Part shown: positions 17,901 to 25,901 of the stretch, piece by piece
Position numbering within the stretch: the first letter of the stretch is position 1
Layout of the letters: each line of letters starts with the position of its first letter
DNA from: Paenibacillus sp. EZ-K15
GTDB lineage: Bacteria; Bacillota; Bacilli; Paenibacillales; Paenibacillaceae
Reading direction: 5' to 3'
Length of the DNA stretch: 64,000 nt
Assembly (NCBI RefSeq): GCF_002573715.1
Contig: NZ_PDHM01000010.1
Span: 1-64,000, forward strand
Position numbers and translations under genes: made by a program
Notes under the pieces: model-generated
What the model saw: the letters and a program-made list of their open reading frames with translations, nothing else
What the model was told of the DNA's origin: nothing
The model's database searches: none

Positions 17901-18220
17901 TATCCGAGCGGATACGGGAGCTGTCAACGATCAAGGTGCTTGGCTTCTATGATAAGGAAGTAACCATGTACATTTATCGCGAAAATATGATTCTGACCGT
18001 GCTGGGGATCATAGCAGGCAGTCTGGGAGGCGTGTTCCTGCACCGGTTCGTGCTCCTGACCGCGGAAGTGGACGCGATGATGTTCAGTCCCGCCATCCAT
18101 GGAATCAGTTACGGCTATGCGGCACTGCTGACACTGCTGTTCTCGGCTATTGTCATGGCCTCCATGCATTACAAACTGAAGCGGATTGATATGATTGAAG
18201 CGCTGAAATCAGTGGAATAG
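14903..18220 (+). CDS. FtsX/MacB-like ABC permease with a long extracellular coiled coil
   Basis: An 1105-residue membrane protein. A first transmembrane helix (about 20-40) leads to a MacB periplasmic-core-like extracytoplasmic domain, then roughly 300 residues (about 240-545) of heptad-rich helix with repeated QLxxGQxxL-type units, a first FtsX block of three helices (about 570-700), a second helix near 735, a further soluble domain and a second FtsX block (about 960-1105). This layout is typical of Gram-positive FtsX-family permeases. Such systems act in lipid, peptide or antibiotic handling at the envelope. It is translationally linked to the ATPase and ends in its own terminator. The substrate is unknown. 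Confidence 0.88.
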   Translation: MKKRALWTDIFREISRTKARFLSIFAIIMLGVGFFAGIKATGPDMLDTADHYYSDFKLMDLKVQSTLGLEQTDIEKLKLVPGVDEVQPGYSADVFLGDSGRIAKVLSYDPGNNLNQYVLTEGRMPESAGEIVIDAGDRGNEFKLGDQITFTNPDQEVDLGETFDHLTYTVVGRAKSPLYISSMSRGTSRIGKGTADVFAVIPEKDFKLSVYTEAYLTFQDTAELAPYTTEYDEKIKRHKEAVELALETMPQERLTEIRVNGQKKLDEAMDKIEDAKKQLTDAEQKLNDAKVKLNEGEQSYRDGVNKLQTELDQGQAKLDSAAKKLAQGRAELKRNRQQLEQGQSQLKTGQSQLDQQKSELAPKLAQGQQLAKALQQISGLDPEGIPEEQGKELLSAAQAADPKLGAAIAGFMEGTLDGTALQKAASAFQSGLNESSLQLDNAQQKLHASRAELKEGEAKLREAERQLVQGEASLKQGKKELAAASEAGEAKLADAKAELSQGQADYQEGLKKFNDEKVKAEREIADGEKEVAEGQKELDQLKLPKVYVMDRSVNPGYTEYSDNADRLSSIATAFPVFFFLIAALVSLTTMTRMVEEQRLQIGTLKALGYSNGDVMKKFLVYSTLASVAASAAGLAIGFTMFPAIIYDAYGALYNLPDVRTRFYLSYSIISIVVAVLCTTMTAYVATRVELRSSASVLMRPRAPKNGSRIWLERVPWVWNRLGFIGKVTARNLFRYKQRMFMTVCGVAGCTALILTGFGLKDSIGDIAPLQYGKIMQHQATVVFQDDNGDSGMLEDYNKVIADTPGITGILNVTQEAMTATASGVNAQDMSLFVPQSPEEIDSFIVLKSRGQKRTLSLTDDGAIITEKLAKLFDLTIGSTFTVQNSDNDPFEIRVAGITENYAMHYVYMTPLYYEEIFDGTPEVNSQLLTYDNNNHDPDWEDQLGETLTASERVAMVSFTSGVSNAFSDTMDSMNVVVVVLIVSAAALAFVVLYNLTNINVSERIRELSTIKVLGFYDKEVTMYIYRENMILTVLGIIAGSLGGVFLHRFVLLTAEVDAMMFSPAIHGISYGYAALLTLLFSAIVMASMHYKLKRIDMIEALKSVE

Positions 18221-18235
18221 ATATATGTTTCAACA

Positions 18236-18285
18236 AGAGAGCCCTATTCGAGAGGAGACAATCCTGAAGAATAGGCTCTCTTTTT
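18236..18285 (+). terminator. Terminator of the FtsX operon
   Basis: AGAGAGCC at 18236-18243 and the following TATTC pair with GAATAGGCTCTCT ending at 18281, followed by TTTTT. Confidence 0.85.
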
Positions 18286-18424
18286 CATTTACGGTGTACA
18301 GCTCCCTACACATGTCAGCCGTTGCGTTTTGAAATGTGAATTCCCGTGATATTTTTAATCAGCCGGTAAGTTCTAGGAGAAAATATATTATAATAGACAT
18401 ATCCAGCTCTTGTACGAACGAAAA

Positions 18425-18469
18425 ATGCTACTACATGAAGACCAGTGGGTAATTGATGTTAGAACATGA
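18425..18469 (+). CDS. Candidate leader ORF of the ABC exporter pair
   Basis: A 14-codon ORF (MLLHEDQWVIDVRT) ends about 30 bases before the exporter start. Its codons at 18436-18443 form one arm of an 8-bp stem (TGAAGACC with GGTCTTCA at 18474-18481), so ribosomes on the leader would open the hairpin just upstream of the exporter ribosome site. The B. subtilis bmrCD operon is controlled through a translated leader, bmrB. No good Shine-Dalgarno is visible here, which keeps confidence low. Confidence 0.35.
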   Translation: MLLHEDQWVIDVRT

Positions 18470-18498
18470 TAAAGGTCTTCAGCCTCGGAGGAATGCAT

Positions 18499-20241
18499 AT
18501 GGGAATGGTCTTCTCGATCTTGAAAAAATACCGTGTAGCAGCGATTGCGGCACTGGTCATGATGCTGATTGAGCTCACCGTTGAGCTGATTCAGCCGCTG
18601 CTCATCTCTAAAATCATTGACGACGGTATTCAGAAACAGGATTTGTCCGTCGTATGGATGTGGGGAGCCGTTTTAACTGGAAGCGCTATTATTGCCTTTA
18701 TAGCCGGGATATCCAGCTCTTTTTTTGCGGCGCATACGAGTCAGGGACTCGGCTATGATCTGCGTGATCAGCTGTATGAAAAGGTGCAATCTTTCTCCTA
18801 TTCGATATTTAACCGGTTTGCTACCTCATCATTGATTACTAGACTTACGGGTGACGTCACCCAGATTCAGGATACGGTGTTCATGGGCTTACGGTTTATG
18901 ACGCGTGTTCCGCTAGTTGTGTTAGGAAGCATTATCATGGCATTGGTCGTGAATGTGAAGCTGGGCTTGCTGCTTGTCCTTACCGTGCCATTGTTGTTTA
19001 TTTTTATTGCTTGGATTATGAAGCGGGCAGCGGATGCGTTCCGCAATGTACAGCAGCGACTGGATGCGGTGAACGGCGTCATTCAGGAGAATTTGACCGG
19101 GATCCGGTTGATTCGCGTATTTGTGCGCATGGGTCACGAGATTGAACGCTTTGGTCGTACCTCGGGCAAGCTGATGAGCACCACCGTCTCGACCTTGCGG
19201 TTAACGGAGACGACGATGCCGTTTATTCTTCTCATTATGAATGCCGGGATTATGGCGGTCCTGTGGTTTGGCCGCAAAGACATCGCGTCTGGCAGTGCCA
19301 GCGTCGGCGAAGGGGTTGCCGTCGTCAATTATTCTCTACGTTGTATTGGTGCCATGTCCGCCCTGTCTTGGGTTGTCGTTGCCTTCTCCCGGGGTCGCGC
19401 TTCCGCCCAGCGGACGCAGGAGGTGTTAAAGACGGAAGAGGATGCAGCAAGCGCGGGCAAGGATAAGAATAAAAAGGTTCAAATTCAAGGGGGCGTGAAG
19501 TTCGAGCAAGTGAGCTTTAGCTACCCGGGCAGCGACATCGACGTGCTGACGGATATTTCGTTTGAAGCGATGCCCGGAGAGCGGATCGCGATCATGGGAG
19601 CAACAGGTTCCGGCAAATCTTCGTTAGTACAGCTAATTCCACGGCTTTACGAGGAAGAGAAGGGGACCGTGCTCGTAGACGGAGTGGATGCCGGATCGAT
19701 CGATGAGGTGAATCTGCGCAGCAGCATCGGTTATGTGCCGCAGGAAGTGCTGCTCTTCTCCGGTACGGTCCGGGATAACATTGCCTGGGGACGCGAGGAG
19801 GCTTCCATGGAAGAAATTAAAGAAGCGGCGCGCAGAGCCCAAATCCATGATACCATCGAGCATTTGCCTAAGGGCTATGACACGATGCTGGGCCAGCGGG
19901 GAGTCAACTTGTCCGGCGGACAGAAGCAGCGCTTGTCCATTGCACGGGCGCTCGTGCGAAAGCCCGCCATCCTTATTCTGGACGACAGCACCAGCGCCCT
20001 TGACGTCCGAACGGAAGGCGCCCTGCTGGATGCCCTGAAGGATTTGTCCTGCACGACGTTTTTGATCACGCAGAAGATCAGCTCCACCACTTCGGCCGAT
20101 TTGATCCTACTGCTGGACGATGGTCGTTTGATTGGAAAAGGGAACCACGACGCTTTGATGGAAAGTTCCGCTCTGTATCGACGCATCTATGAATCCCAAT
20201 ACGGAGAGGAGGCGCAGCAGCATGCTCAAGGCATTCACTGA
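18499..20241 (+). CDS. Heterodimeric ABC multidrug exporter, degenerate-site subunit (BmrC/YheI-like)
   Basis: A 580-residue half-transporter with six N-terminal membrane helices (about 10-310) and an ATPase domain: Walker A GATGSGKSS and signature LSGGQKQR. Walker B reads LILDDSTSALD, with Asp in place of the catalytic Glu, and the H-loop is LITQK, with Gln in place of His. The subunit therefore contributes the non-hydrolytic site of a heterodimer, as in BmrC, LmrC and TM287. ATG 18499 follows CGGAGGA by about six bases. The downstream partner overlaps by 20 bases, so both halves are co-translated. Likely a drug or lipid exporter. Confidence 0.9.
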   Translation: MGMVFSILKKYRVAAIAALVMMLIELTVELIQPLLISKIIDDGIQKQDLSVVWMWGAVLTGSAIIAFIAGISSSFFAAHTSQGLGYDLRDQLYEKVQSFSYSIFNRFATSSLITRLTGDVTQIQDTVFMGLRFMTRVPLVVLGSIIMALVVNVKLGLLLVLTVPLLFIFIAWIMKRAADAFRNVQQRLDAVNGVIQENLTGIRLIRVFVRMGHEIERFGRTSGKLMSTTVSTLRLTETTMPFILLIMNAGIMAVLWFGRKDIASGSASVGEGVAVVNYSLRCIGAMSALSWVVVAFSRGRASAQRTQEVLKTEEDAASAGKDKNKKVQIQGGVKFEQVSFSYPGSDIDVLTDISFEAMPGERIAIMGATGSGKSSLVQLIPRLYEEEKGTVLVDGVDAGSIDEVNLRSSIGYVPQEVLLFSGTVRDNIAWGREEASMEEIKEAARRAQIHDTIEHLPKGYDTMLGQRGVNLSGGQKQRLSIARALVRKPAILILDDSTSALDVRTEGALLDALKDLSCTTFLITQKISSTTSADLILLLDDGRLIGKGNHDALMESSALYRRIYESQYGEEAQQHAQGIH

Positions 20242-22081
20242 ACCGTTTCGTCATCCAAGACCGAAGATCGATCTTGGCAACAATAAGGATGGCGGCCAGG
20301 GCGGTAAGCCAAAAGCCAAGGCCAAAAACTGGTCGGGCACCCTCTCCAGAATATGGGCTTATCTTGCCCGCCGCAAAGGGAAGCTCGCACTTGTGCTGCT
20401 GATGGTGATGATCAGCTCGGGGCTGGCGCTGCTCGGTCCCTATCTGCTCGGCGTCGGGGTGGACAAATTTCTGGATGATGTACGTAATCCGGACAGTTCC
20501 ATCGACTCGGCCTGGTTGTATTTTCTTGTAGGCCTGGCCGCCGTCTATGTCCTTCAGGCTTTAACCACCTGGCTGCATAACGTCTGGATGATCGGCATCG
20601 CCCAAGAAACGGTGTACCGGATGCGGATGGATCTGTTCACGCATCTGCACCGGCTCCCGATTCCGTTCTATGGCAAGCGACAACAGGGTGAGATCATGAG
20701 CCGTCTGACGAACGATATCGAGAACGTGAGCTCAACGCTGAACAGCTCGGCCATTCAAATCTTCTCGAGCGTGCTGACCTTAATCGGCACATTATCCGTC
20801 ATGTTATGGCTTAGTCCGCTCCTTACGCTGCTGACCTTCCTGGTTGTGCCGCTGATGATGATGGGGATGCGCTGGATCACCCGGCGGACCGGTCCATTGT
20901 TCAAAGAGCGTCAACGCAACCTGGGGGATCTGAACGGGTATATTGAAGAAACGCTGTCGGGACAGCGGATTATTAAGGCTTTTTCCCAGGAAGAACGGGT
21001 GGTCCGCGAATTCGATGAGCGCAATCAACGGATTCGTCTTTCGGGCTTCTGGGCGCAGAGTATCTCAGGCTTTATTCCAAAGCTGATGAACGGGCTCAAC
21101 AACCTGAGTTTTGCGATCGTAGCGGGAATTGGCGGCATCATGGCGATCCAGGGACATATTACGATCGGCGTCATCATTATTTTTGAGAGTTACGCGCGAC
21201 AGTTTACGAGACCGCTGAACGATCTGGCGAACCAATGGAATACGCTACTGTCAGCCATTGCGGGGGCGGAACGCGTTTTCGAAGTGCTGGATGAAGAGGT
21301 TGAAGCGAAGGATGAAGGAGCTGCGGTCACGTTGAAAAGCGTGGAGGGTGCGGTGAAGTTCGACAACGTATCGTTTTCTTATGAAAAAGACGGAGATACC
21401 CTGGAAGGAATCACCTTTGAAGCGAAACCCGGCGAGATGATTGCGCTGGTCGGTCCGACGGGTGCGGGGAAGACTACCTTAATTCAGCTTCTCTCCCGGT
21501 TCTACGATCCGGACAGTGGAAGCATTACCCTCGACGGGCGGGATATTTCTTCGATTCGCAGGGAGAGCCTGCGCTCGCAAATGGCTTTTGTGCTGCAGGA
21601 TTCCTTCCTCTTCCAGGGCACGATCCGGGAAAATATCCGCTTCGGACGGCTGGATGCCACCGATGAGGAAGTGGAAGATGCCGCGAAGCTGGCTAATGCC
21701 CACTCGTTTATTGTGCGGATGAAGGACGGTTACGACAAGAAACTCAAGCCAGACGGCAGCGGCATTAGCCAAGGCCAGAAACAGCTGCTTGCGATCGCGA
21801 GGGCGATTCTCGCTAACCCTTCTATGCTGGTGCTGGATGAAGCGACAAGCAGCATCGATACCGTAACGGAAATCAAGATCCAGGAAGGATTGCAGCGATT
21901 GATGAAGGGGCGGACGAGCTTCGTGATTGCCCATCGTCTAAACACGATCCGCTCGGCGGACCGCATCCTGGTGCTGAAGGATGGGCGCCTGCTGGAGCAA
22001 GGCTCTCATGATGAACTGCTGAAGCAGGGAGGATTCTACAGCGAGCTGTATTACGGCCAGCTGAAACGAGCGGCTATGTAA
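20222..22081 (+). CDS. Heterodimeric ABC multidrug exporter, catalytic subunit (BmrD/YheH-like)
   Basis: A 619-residue half-transporter. A basic, Gly/Lys-rich N-terminal stretch precedes six membrane helices (about 50-340) and an ATPase with Walker A GPTGAGKTT, Walker B LVLDEATSSID and H-loop IAHR, all canonical. The signature is degenerate (ISQGQ instead of LSGGQ). The canonical LSGGQ of the partner completes the active composite site with this subunit's Walker motifs. ATG 20222 follows GGAGGCGC. It is the second gene of the operon and ends before a strong terminator at 22231. Confidence 0.9.
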   Translation: MLKAFTEPFRHPRPKIDLGNNKDGGQGGKPKAKAKNWSGTLSRIWAYLARRKGKLALVLLMVMISSGLALLGPYLLGVGVDKFLDDVRNPDSSIDSAWLYFLVGLAAVYVLQALTTWLHNVWMIGIAQETVYRMRMDLFTHLHRLPIPFYGKRQQGEIMSRLTNDIENVSSTLNSSAIQIFSSVLTLIGTLSVMLWLSPLLTLLTFLVVPLMMMGMRWITRRTGPLFKERQRNLGDLNGYIEETLSGQRIIKAFSQEERVVREFDERNQRIRLSGFWAQSISGFIPKLMNGLNNLSFAIVAGIGGIMAIQGHITIGVIIIFESYARQFTRPLNDLANQWNTLLSAIAGAERVFEVLDEEVEAKDEGAAVTLKSVEGAVKFDNVSFSYEKDGDTLEGITFEAKPGEMIALVGPTGAGKTTLIQLLSRFYDPDSGSITLDGRDISSIRRESLRSQMAFVLQDSFLFQGTIRENIRFGRLDATDEEVEDAAKLANAHSFIVRMKDGYDKKLKPDGSGISQGQKQLLAIARAILANPSMLVLDEATSSIDTVTEIKIQEGLQRLMKGRTSFVIAHRLNTIRSADRILVLKDGRLLEQGSHDELLKQGGFYSELYYGQLKRAAM

Positions 22082-22230
22082 TATTGCACCAGTGCCAAGG
22101 TGGAGGAGTGTACCATCAACGACCAGCATCACTTGCTGCCGCGGTTGCCGCAATGAGGTTACCCGGCATAGACTATGGTTGTCTGTTGAGGGCATCGTGC
22201 CATATTGGAACATGCATTAAAATAGAATCA

Positions 22231-22280
22231 AAACCACCGGAAAGGCTTGAAGAAGCCTATTGTTACTCCGGTGGTTTTTC
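22231..22280. terminator. Two-tier terminator between the ABC exporter and MFS genes
   Basis: AAACCACCGGA (22231-22241) pairs with TCCGGTGGTTT (22267-22277) and encloses AGGCTT/AAGCCT. T tracts are present on both strands, so it can serve both convergent units. Nothing else is seen in the 22082-22399 gap. Confidence 0.85.
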
Positions 22281-22399
22281 TATTGACCTGATTGAATTTA
22301 GATGCTGCCTTAAGCCGGGCCTCAAGTCATGTCGTGCCGTGTAAACAATATGGATGCAAACATAATATTTTTACATTAATCGTATCTGTTGTTCTCTCC

Positions 22400-23791
22400 T
22401 TACTTAGAAACTGTGGTTTGAACCTGCAGCTTGCGCTGTCCCGCTCTGCCAAATTGCATCATAAACAGCAGGAGAACTCCAGCTTGTAAGGCAAACAGGA
22501 CGATATAGATATTGCTGTAGGTGGAGGCTCCCTGGAACAGATTTAACGGATTCCAGGAACTTCCGGCGCCAAGATCGACGGCTTTGCCGTATACCCCCGT
22601 GGCGATCGCACCTGACAGAAAGTTGAGCAGAGAGAACAATCCCATACCGACGCCAGTTTGTTCTTTCGGCAGCGACAAGGAAATCGTCTTGGAGAGCGAG
22701 ATTTGCATAAACATTTGCCCCACATTGCCGAAGATCAGAAACAGCGCAATGAGGAATGGCGATCTGCCCGCGAAGGTGGACAACAGAGCGAAACAGACCA
22801 GAAGCAGGGTGGACGCTATATAGAATAGATAACGTGTTCCCTTGGTATCCGCGAGTTTGCCGCCTCTTCCGCCAAGCATGGCCGTGACGATGGCTCCCGG
22901 CACCATGACAAATCCGATCCAACCCGGAGCCAAACCGTTAATATTCGCCAACAGCTGTGGCGTTAGAAAGGGCAGGGCGTAACCGACACTCACGATGAAT
23001 ATGGCAAGCACTAGTCCGACTGAGTAGCTTTTGTTGCTGAATAAACGGGGCTGAACAAAAGGCTCTTTAGCTGATCGAATGCGCAGGAGGAATAACAGGA
23101 ACAGCATGAAGCTGCCTAAACCATATATCCAGTTTCCCTGTGTCACCGCAAGGAGCAGCAGCGCAACCGTCCCTGCCAGAAGACCGCCACCGAGCCAATC
23201 GATCCGTCCCCCCTGGCCTTGTTCATTGCCCAAATATTTGCGGTACAAGGGCAAGGTGACGAGGATCAACACGGGGATGCAGAAGAGCCAACTCCAGTGG
23301 AACACACTGACGATCAAAGCCGAGACCACCGGCCCAATTGCGCTTCCGATCGCGAGTCCGGTAGCAGTTATGCCAAGCGCGCGCCCCCGGCTTTCTGCCG
23401 GGAAGTAACGGACGGGTATGATCATGGCTGTTGCCGGAATGACGGCTGCCCCCGCAGCCTGAAGTATCCGGCCCAGCAGGACCATCCAGTAGGCTTGTGC
23501 CGATAACCCTGTAATGGAACCGACAAAGAAGAGGAGCAAACCGAAGGTGAGCAGATTTTTGAGTTTATAGGTGTCAGCCAATTTTCCGTATATGACAGAG
23601 CCTATGGCATATATCAGCATGTAAATCGAAGATACCCAACTGACTTGGGCAAAGGAAAGCTGGAATTGCTTGCTGATTTCCGGAAGTACGATATTAAACA
23701 TGGTTGCGCTCATCGATGAGAGAATCATCGTAAAAGCCAGAATGCGTATTAATTTTTCAGCCGATGGTGGTTGTTGCTGATGTTCGTTCAT
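22400..23791 (-). CDS. MFS drug transporter, DHA2 family (14 TM)
   Basis: A 463-residue integral membrane protein with about 14 hydrophobic segments. VIYGKLADTYKLK is the loop 2-3 motif of the major facilitator superfamily, and GLAIGSAIGPVVSALIV is motif-C-like, marking a drug:H+ antiporter of the DHA2 class (relatives include Tet(L), QacA and LmrB). The frame opens 40 residues earlier, but ATG 23791 follows AGGAAAGGGGG and yields the normal hydrophilic N-terminus. Transcribed divergently from a LysR regulator that probably controls it. Confidence 0.88.
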   Translation of the reverse strand: MNEHQQQPPSAEKLIRILAFTMILSSMSATMFNIVLPEISKQFQLSFAQVSWVSSIYMLIYAIGSVIYGKLADTYKLKNLLTFGLLLFFVGSITGLSAQAYWMVLLGRILQAAGAAVIPATAMIIPVRYFPAESRGRALGITATGLAIGSAIGPVVSALIVSVFHWSWLFCIPVLILVTLPLYRKYLGNEQGQGGRIDWLGGGLLAGTVALLLLAVTQGNWIYGLGSFMLFLLFLLRIRSAKEPFVQPRLFSNKSYSVGLVLAIFIVSVGYALPFLTPQLLANINGLAPGWIGFVMVPGAIVTAMLGGRGGKLADTKGTRYLFYIASTLLLVCFALLSTFAGRSPFLIALFLIFGNVGQMFMQISLSKTISLSLPKEQTGVGMGLFSLLNFLSGAIATGVYGKAVDLGAGSSWNPLNLFQGASTYSNIYIVLFALQAGVLLLFMMQFGRAGQRKLQVQTTVSK

Positions 23792-23818
23792 GTTATTTCC
23801 CCCTTTCCTTTGGTTACG

Positions 23819-23847
23819 ATTTATTCTACAATCGATAGTTAATAAAT
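23819..23847. promoter_or_regulatory. Candidate LysR operator between the MFS and lysR genes
   Basis: ATTTATT (23819-23825) and AATAAAT (23841-23847) form an interrupted inverted repeat around an ATCGAT core in the 118-bp divergent intergenic region, where a LysR-type regulator would bind. Confidence 0.45.
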
Positions 23848-23909
23848 AAAAATATATATTATGACATGCATTCATATACTTTAGGTTATCAAAAAAGGAG
23901 GAAGTTACC

Positions 23910-24821
23910 ATGGAGCTGCTTCAGCTGCATTATTTTCAGACGGTGGCCAGAATGGAGCATATGACCAAAGCTGCAAAGGAACTTCGAATTGCCCAGCCTG
24001 CGCTCAGCAAGACGATTGCCCGGTTGGAGGAAGATTTGGGAGTACAACTGTTTGATCGGCAGAATCGGCAAATCAAGCTCAATTCATTCGGAAAGGCTTT
24101 TTTGAAAAGCGTAGATACGGCACTTTCGGCCATTGAGGAAGGCAAGAGAGAGGTTTCGGATTTGGCAGGTATGGAGAGGGGAAGCATACGCATCGCAACG
24201 ACGGCGCTAAGCCGGCTGTCCAGGGCACTGGGTGCTTTCCGCACACGGTATCCTGAAGTGAATTTCCGCATTGTCCAGATTGCGCCCGACTCGATGATGG
24301 AGATGGTTCAGATGTTGGAGAACGGAGAGGTCGATCTATGCTTTACCGCAGCGGCATTGGACGAAGACAACATTCGGGAGATCCCGGTCCTCCATGCCGA
24401 GGTGTTCTTGGCGGTGCCTCACGGGCATCGATTGGCGGGACGGGCCAGCGTAACCCTTCAGGAGGTAGCGGGGGAAGCATTCATCGAATACAAAACAGGC
24501 CACCCGTTTCGAAAAATGAACGAGGAGTTCTGCCGTTTGGCCGGGATCAGCCGGGATGTCGTCTGTGAAGTGGATGAACCTGCAGCTTTGGCCAGCCTCG
24601 TATCCGCCGGACTTGGAGCGGCATTTGTACCCGGGTGCAAAGGGGATGAAAAGCCGTCCTTCGCGATGGTGCGCATCGAGAAGCCTTCCTGCTACCGCAC
24701 CTTCACCGTAGCTTGGTTGGAGCGGCGATATCTGTCCAAGGCCGCCAGGGAGTTCCAATCCTTCCTGATAGAGTATTTCGGCGAGTTTCAGGGGCCGATG
24801 AAGCATAGGGACGTGATCTGA
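23910..24821 (+). CDS. LysR family transcriptional regulator
   Basis: A 303-residue LTTR: N-terminal helix-turn-helix (LHYFQTVARMEHMTKAAKEL, then QPALSKTIARLEEDLG) and a substrate-binding-like effector domain from about residue 90. It is most like the CynR/AlsR/GltR branch. The start is ATG 23910 after AAAGGAGGAAG. Divergent orientation from the MFS exporter suggests that it activates that gene and represses itself, the common LTTR arrangement. Confidence 0.9.
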   Translation: MELLQLHYFQTVARMEHMTKAAKELRIAQPALSKTIARLEEDLGVQLFDRQNRQIKLNSFGKAFLKSVDTALSAIEEGKREVSDLAGMERGSIRIATTALSRLSRALGAFRTRYPEVNFRIVQIAPDSMMEMVQMLENGEVDLCFTAAALDEDNIREIPVLHAEVFLAVPHGHRLAGRASVTLQEVAGEAFIEYKTGHPFRKMNEEFCRLAGISRDVVCEVDEPAALASLVSAGLGAAFVPGCKGDEKPSFAMVRIEKPSCYRTFTVAWLERRYLSKAAREFQSFLIEYFGEFQGPMKHRDVI

Positions 24822-24948
24822 CAGCGTGTACCAGCGTATATGATGATGACGCCGGTGCAATTTCATACTCCAACAACGAAGTCTTCAAACTCCCTTGGTG
24901 GTTTCTTTCGAAACTGGGCTGGGAGGAGAAGGCTTCTTTTGTATTATC

Positions 24949-24980
24949 AGGTTAGCCAGAATCTTCTGGTTGGCCTTTTT
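24949..24980 (+). terminator. Terminator of the lysR gene
   Basis: AGGTTAGCCAGAA (24949-24961) pairs along 13 bp, with several G-U pairs, with TTCTGGTTGGCCT (24964-24976), then TTTTT. Confidence 0.75.
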
Positions 24981-25021
24981 GTATGCCGAATCCCTTCACG
25001 ATTTACCTCCCGAAAAAAGTC

Positions 25022-25050
25022 TTGCCTGAAATGGAACGTTCTGGTATGCT
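25022..25050 (+). promoter_or_regulatory. Promoter of the ABC-2 transporter operon
   Basis: TTGCCT (25022-25027), a 17-bp spacer and TATGCT (25045-25050) preceded by an extended -10 TG. It lies 75 bases before the first gene of the trio and after the lysR terminator. Confidence 0.55.
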
Positions 25051-25124
25051 ATTGTCCTTCTCTCATTTTCGCCTTGTCTGAAGTGGATGGATCCGCCATC
25101 TAAAATGCTTATCGGAGGTGCTTC

Positions 25125-25901
25125 ATGCTTTATTTCACATTGGCTTCCAAAGCCTATGCCCGCAATTTGCAGTACCGCGGCGCTCACATGGTGCACAATA
25201 TCGCCAGCGCGATGTTCGGCTTCATGTATGCCTGTATCTGGATCGGTCTCGGTGCAGACTACGCGCTCGGAGATTACGGAACGCAGGGAATGGTCGGTTA
25301 TATCGCCTTTACGCAAGCTGCGCTCTGGGTTTCCAGTTTCGTCACGAATGGCCTCGGCATTCCCCAAGCCGTGCGAACCGGCCATATCTCTCTGGATTTG
25401 ATGCGCCCCGTTCACTTGTTTAGTCATTTGATGGCCAAGGAATGGGGGCAAATCGCCTACCAATTCGTTTACAAATCGATCCCGATCTACCTGGTGTATT
25501 ACTTTGCCTTCTCGCTGCATTTACCCGGAAAAGCATCTACCTTTCTCTATGTTGCCATTGCGCTTGCAGGAGCCGCCTATTTATCGATCTGCATCAACTA
25601 TCTCATCGGCGCATCCGCATTATGGACAACGGAATCGTCTTGGTTGTATTGGGGCAACCATGCGATGATCAATCTGCTTGCAGGCTTCTTCATCCCGATT
25701 GAATGGCTGCCGGGCTGGCTTCAGACGATGGCCTGGTGGTCGCCGTATCCTTATCTGCTCTATGTGCCAACTCGAATTTATCTGGGTTTTGATGACGTTT
25801 CCTATCTATGGGGGACGCTCCTATGGTGCGTGCTGCTCACGCTGGCTAGCCTGCTGGCAACGGGCTTCCTAAGACGGAAAGTGGAGGTGCAAGGAGGATG
25901 A
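25125..25901 (+). CDS. ABC-2 family transporter permease (COG4587-like)
   Basis: A 258-residue permease with six hydrophobic segments and no ATPase motif. IPIEWLPGWLQTMAWWSPYPYLLYVPTRI is cut here only for length; its IPxEWLPxWLQ and PYxYLLYVPTRI blocks are the hallmarks of this ABC-2 subfamily. ATG 25125 has GGAGGTGC upstream. It overlaps the next gene by four bases (ATGA). The family always pairs two such permeases with a long-linker ATPase, and all three are present here. The substrate is unknown. Confidence 0.85.
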   Translation: MLYFTLASKAYARNLQYRGAHMVHNIASAMFGFMYACIWIGLGADYALGDYGTQGMVGYIAFTQAALWVSSFVTNGLGIPQAVRTGHISLDLMRPVHLFSHLMAKEWGQIAYQFVYKSIPIYLVYYFAFSLHLPGKASTFLYVAIALAGAAYLSICINYLIGASALWTTESSWLYWGNHAMINLLAGFFIPIEWLPGWLQTMAWWSPYPYLLYVPTRIYLGFDDVSYLWGTLLWCVLLTLASLLATGFLRRKVEVQGG

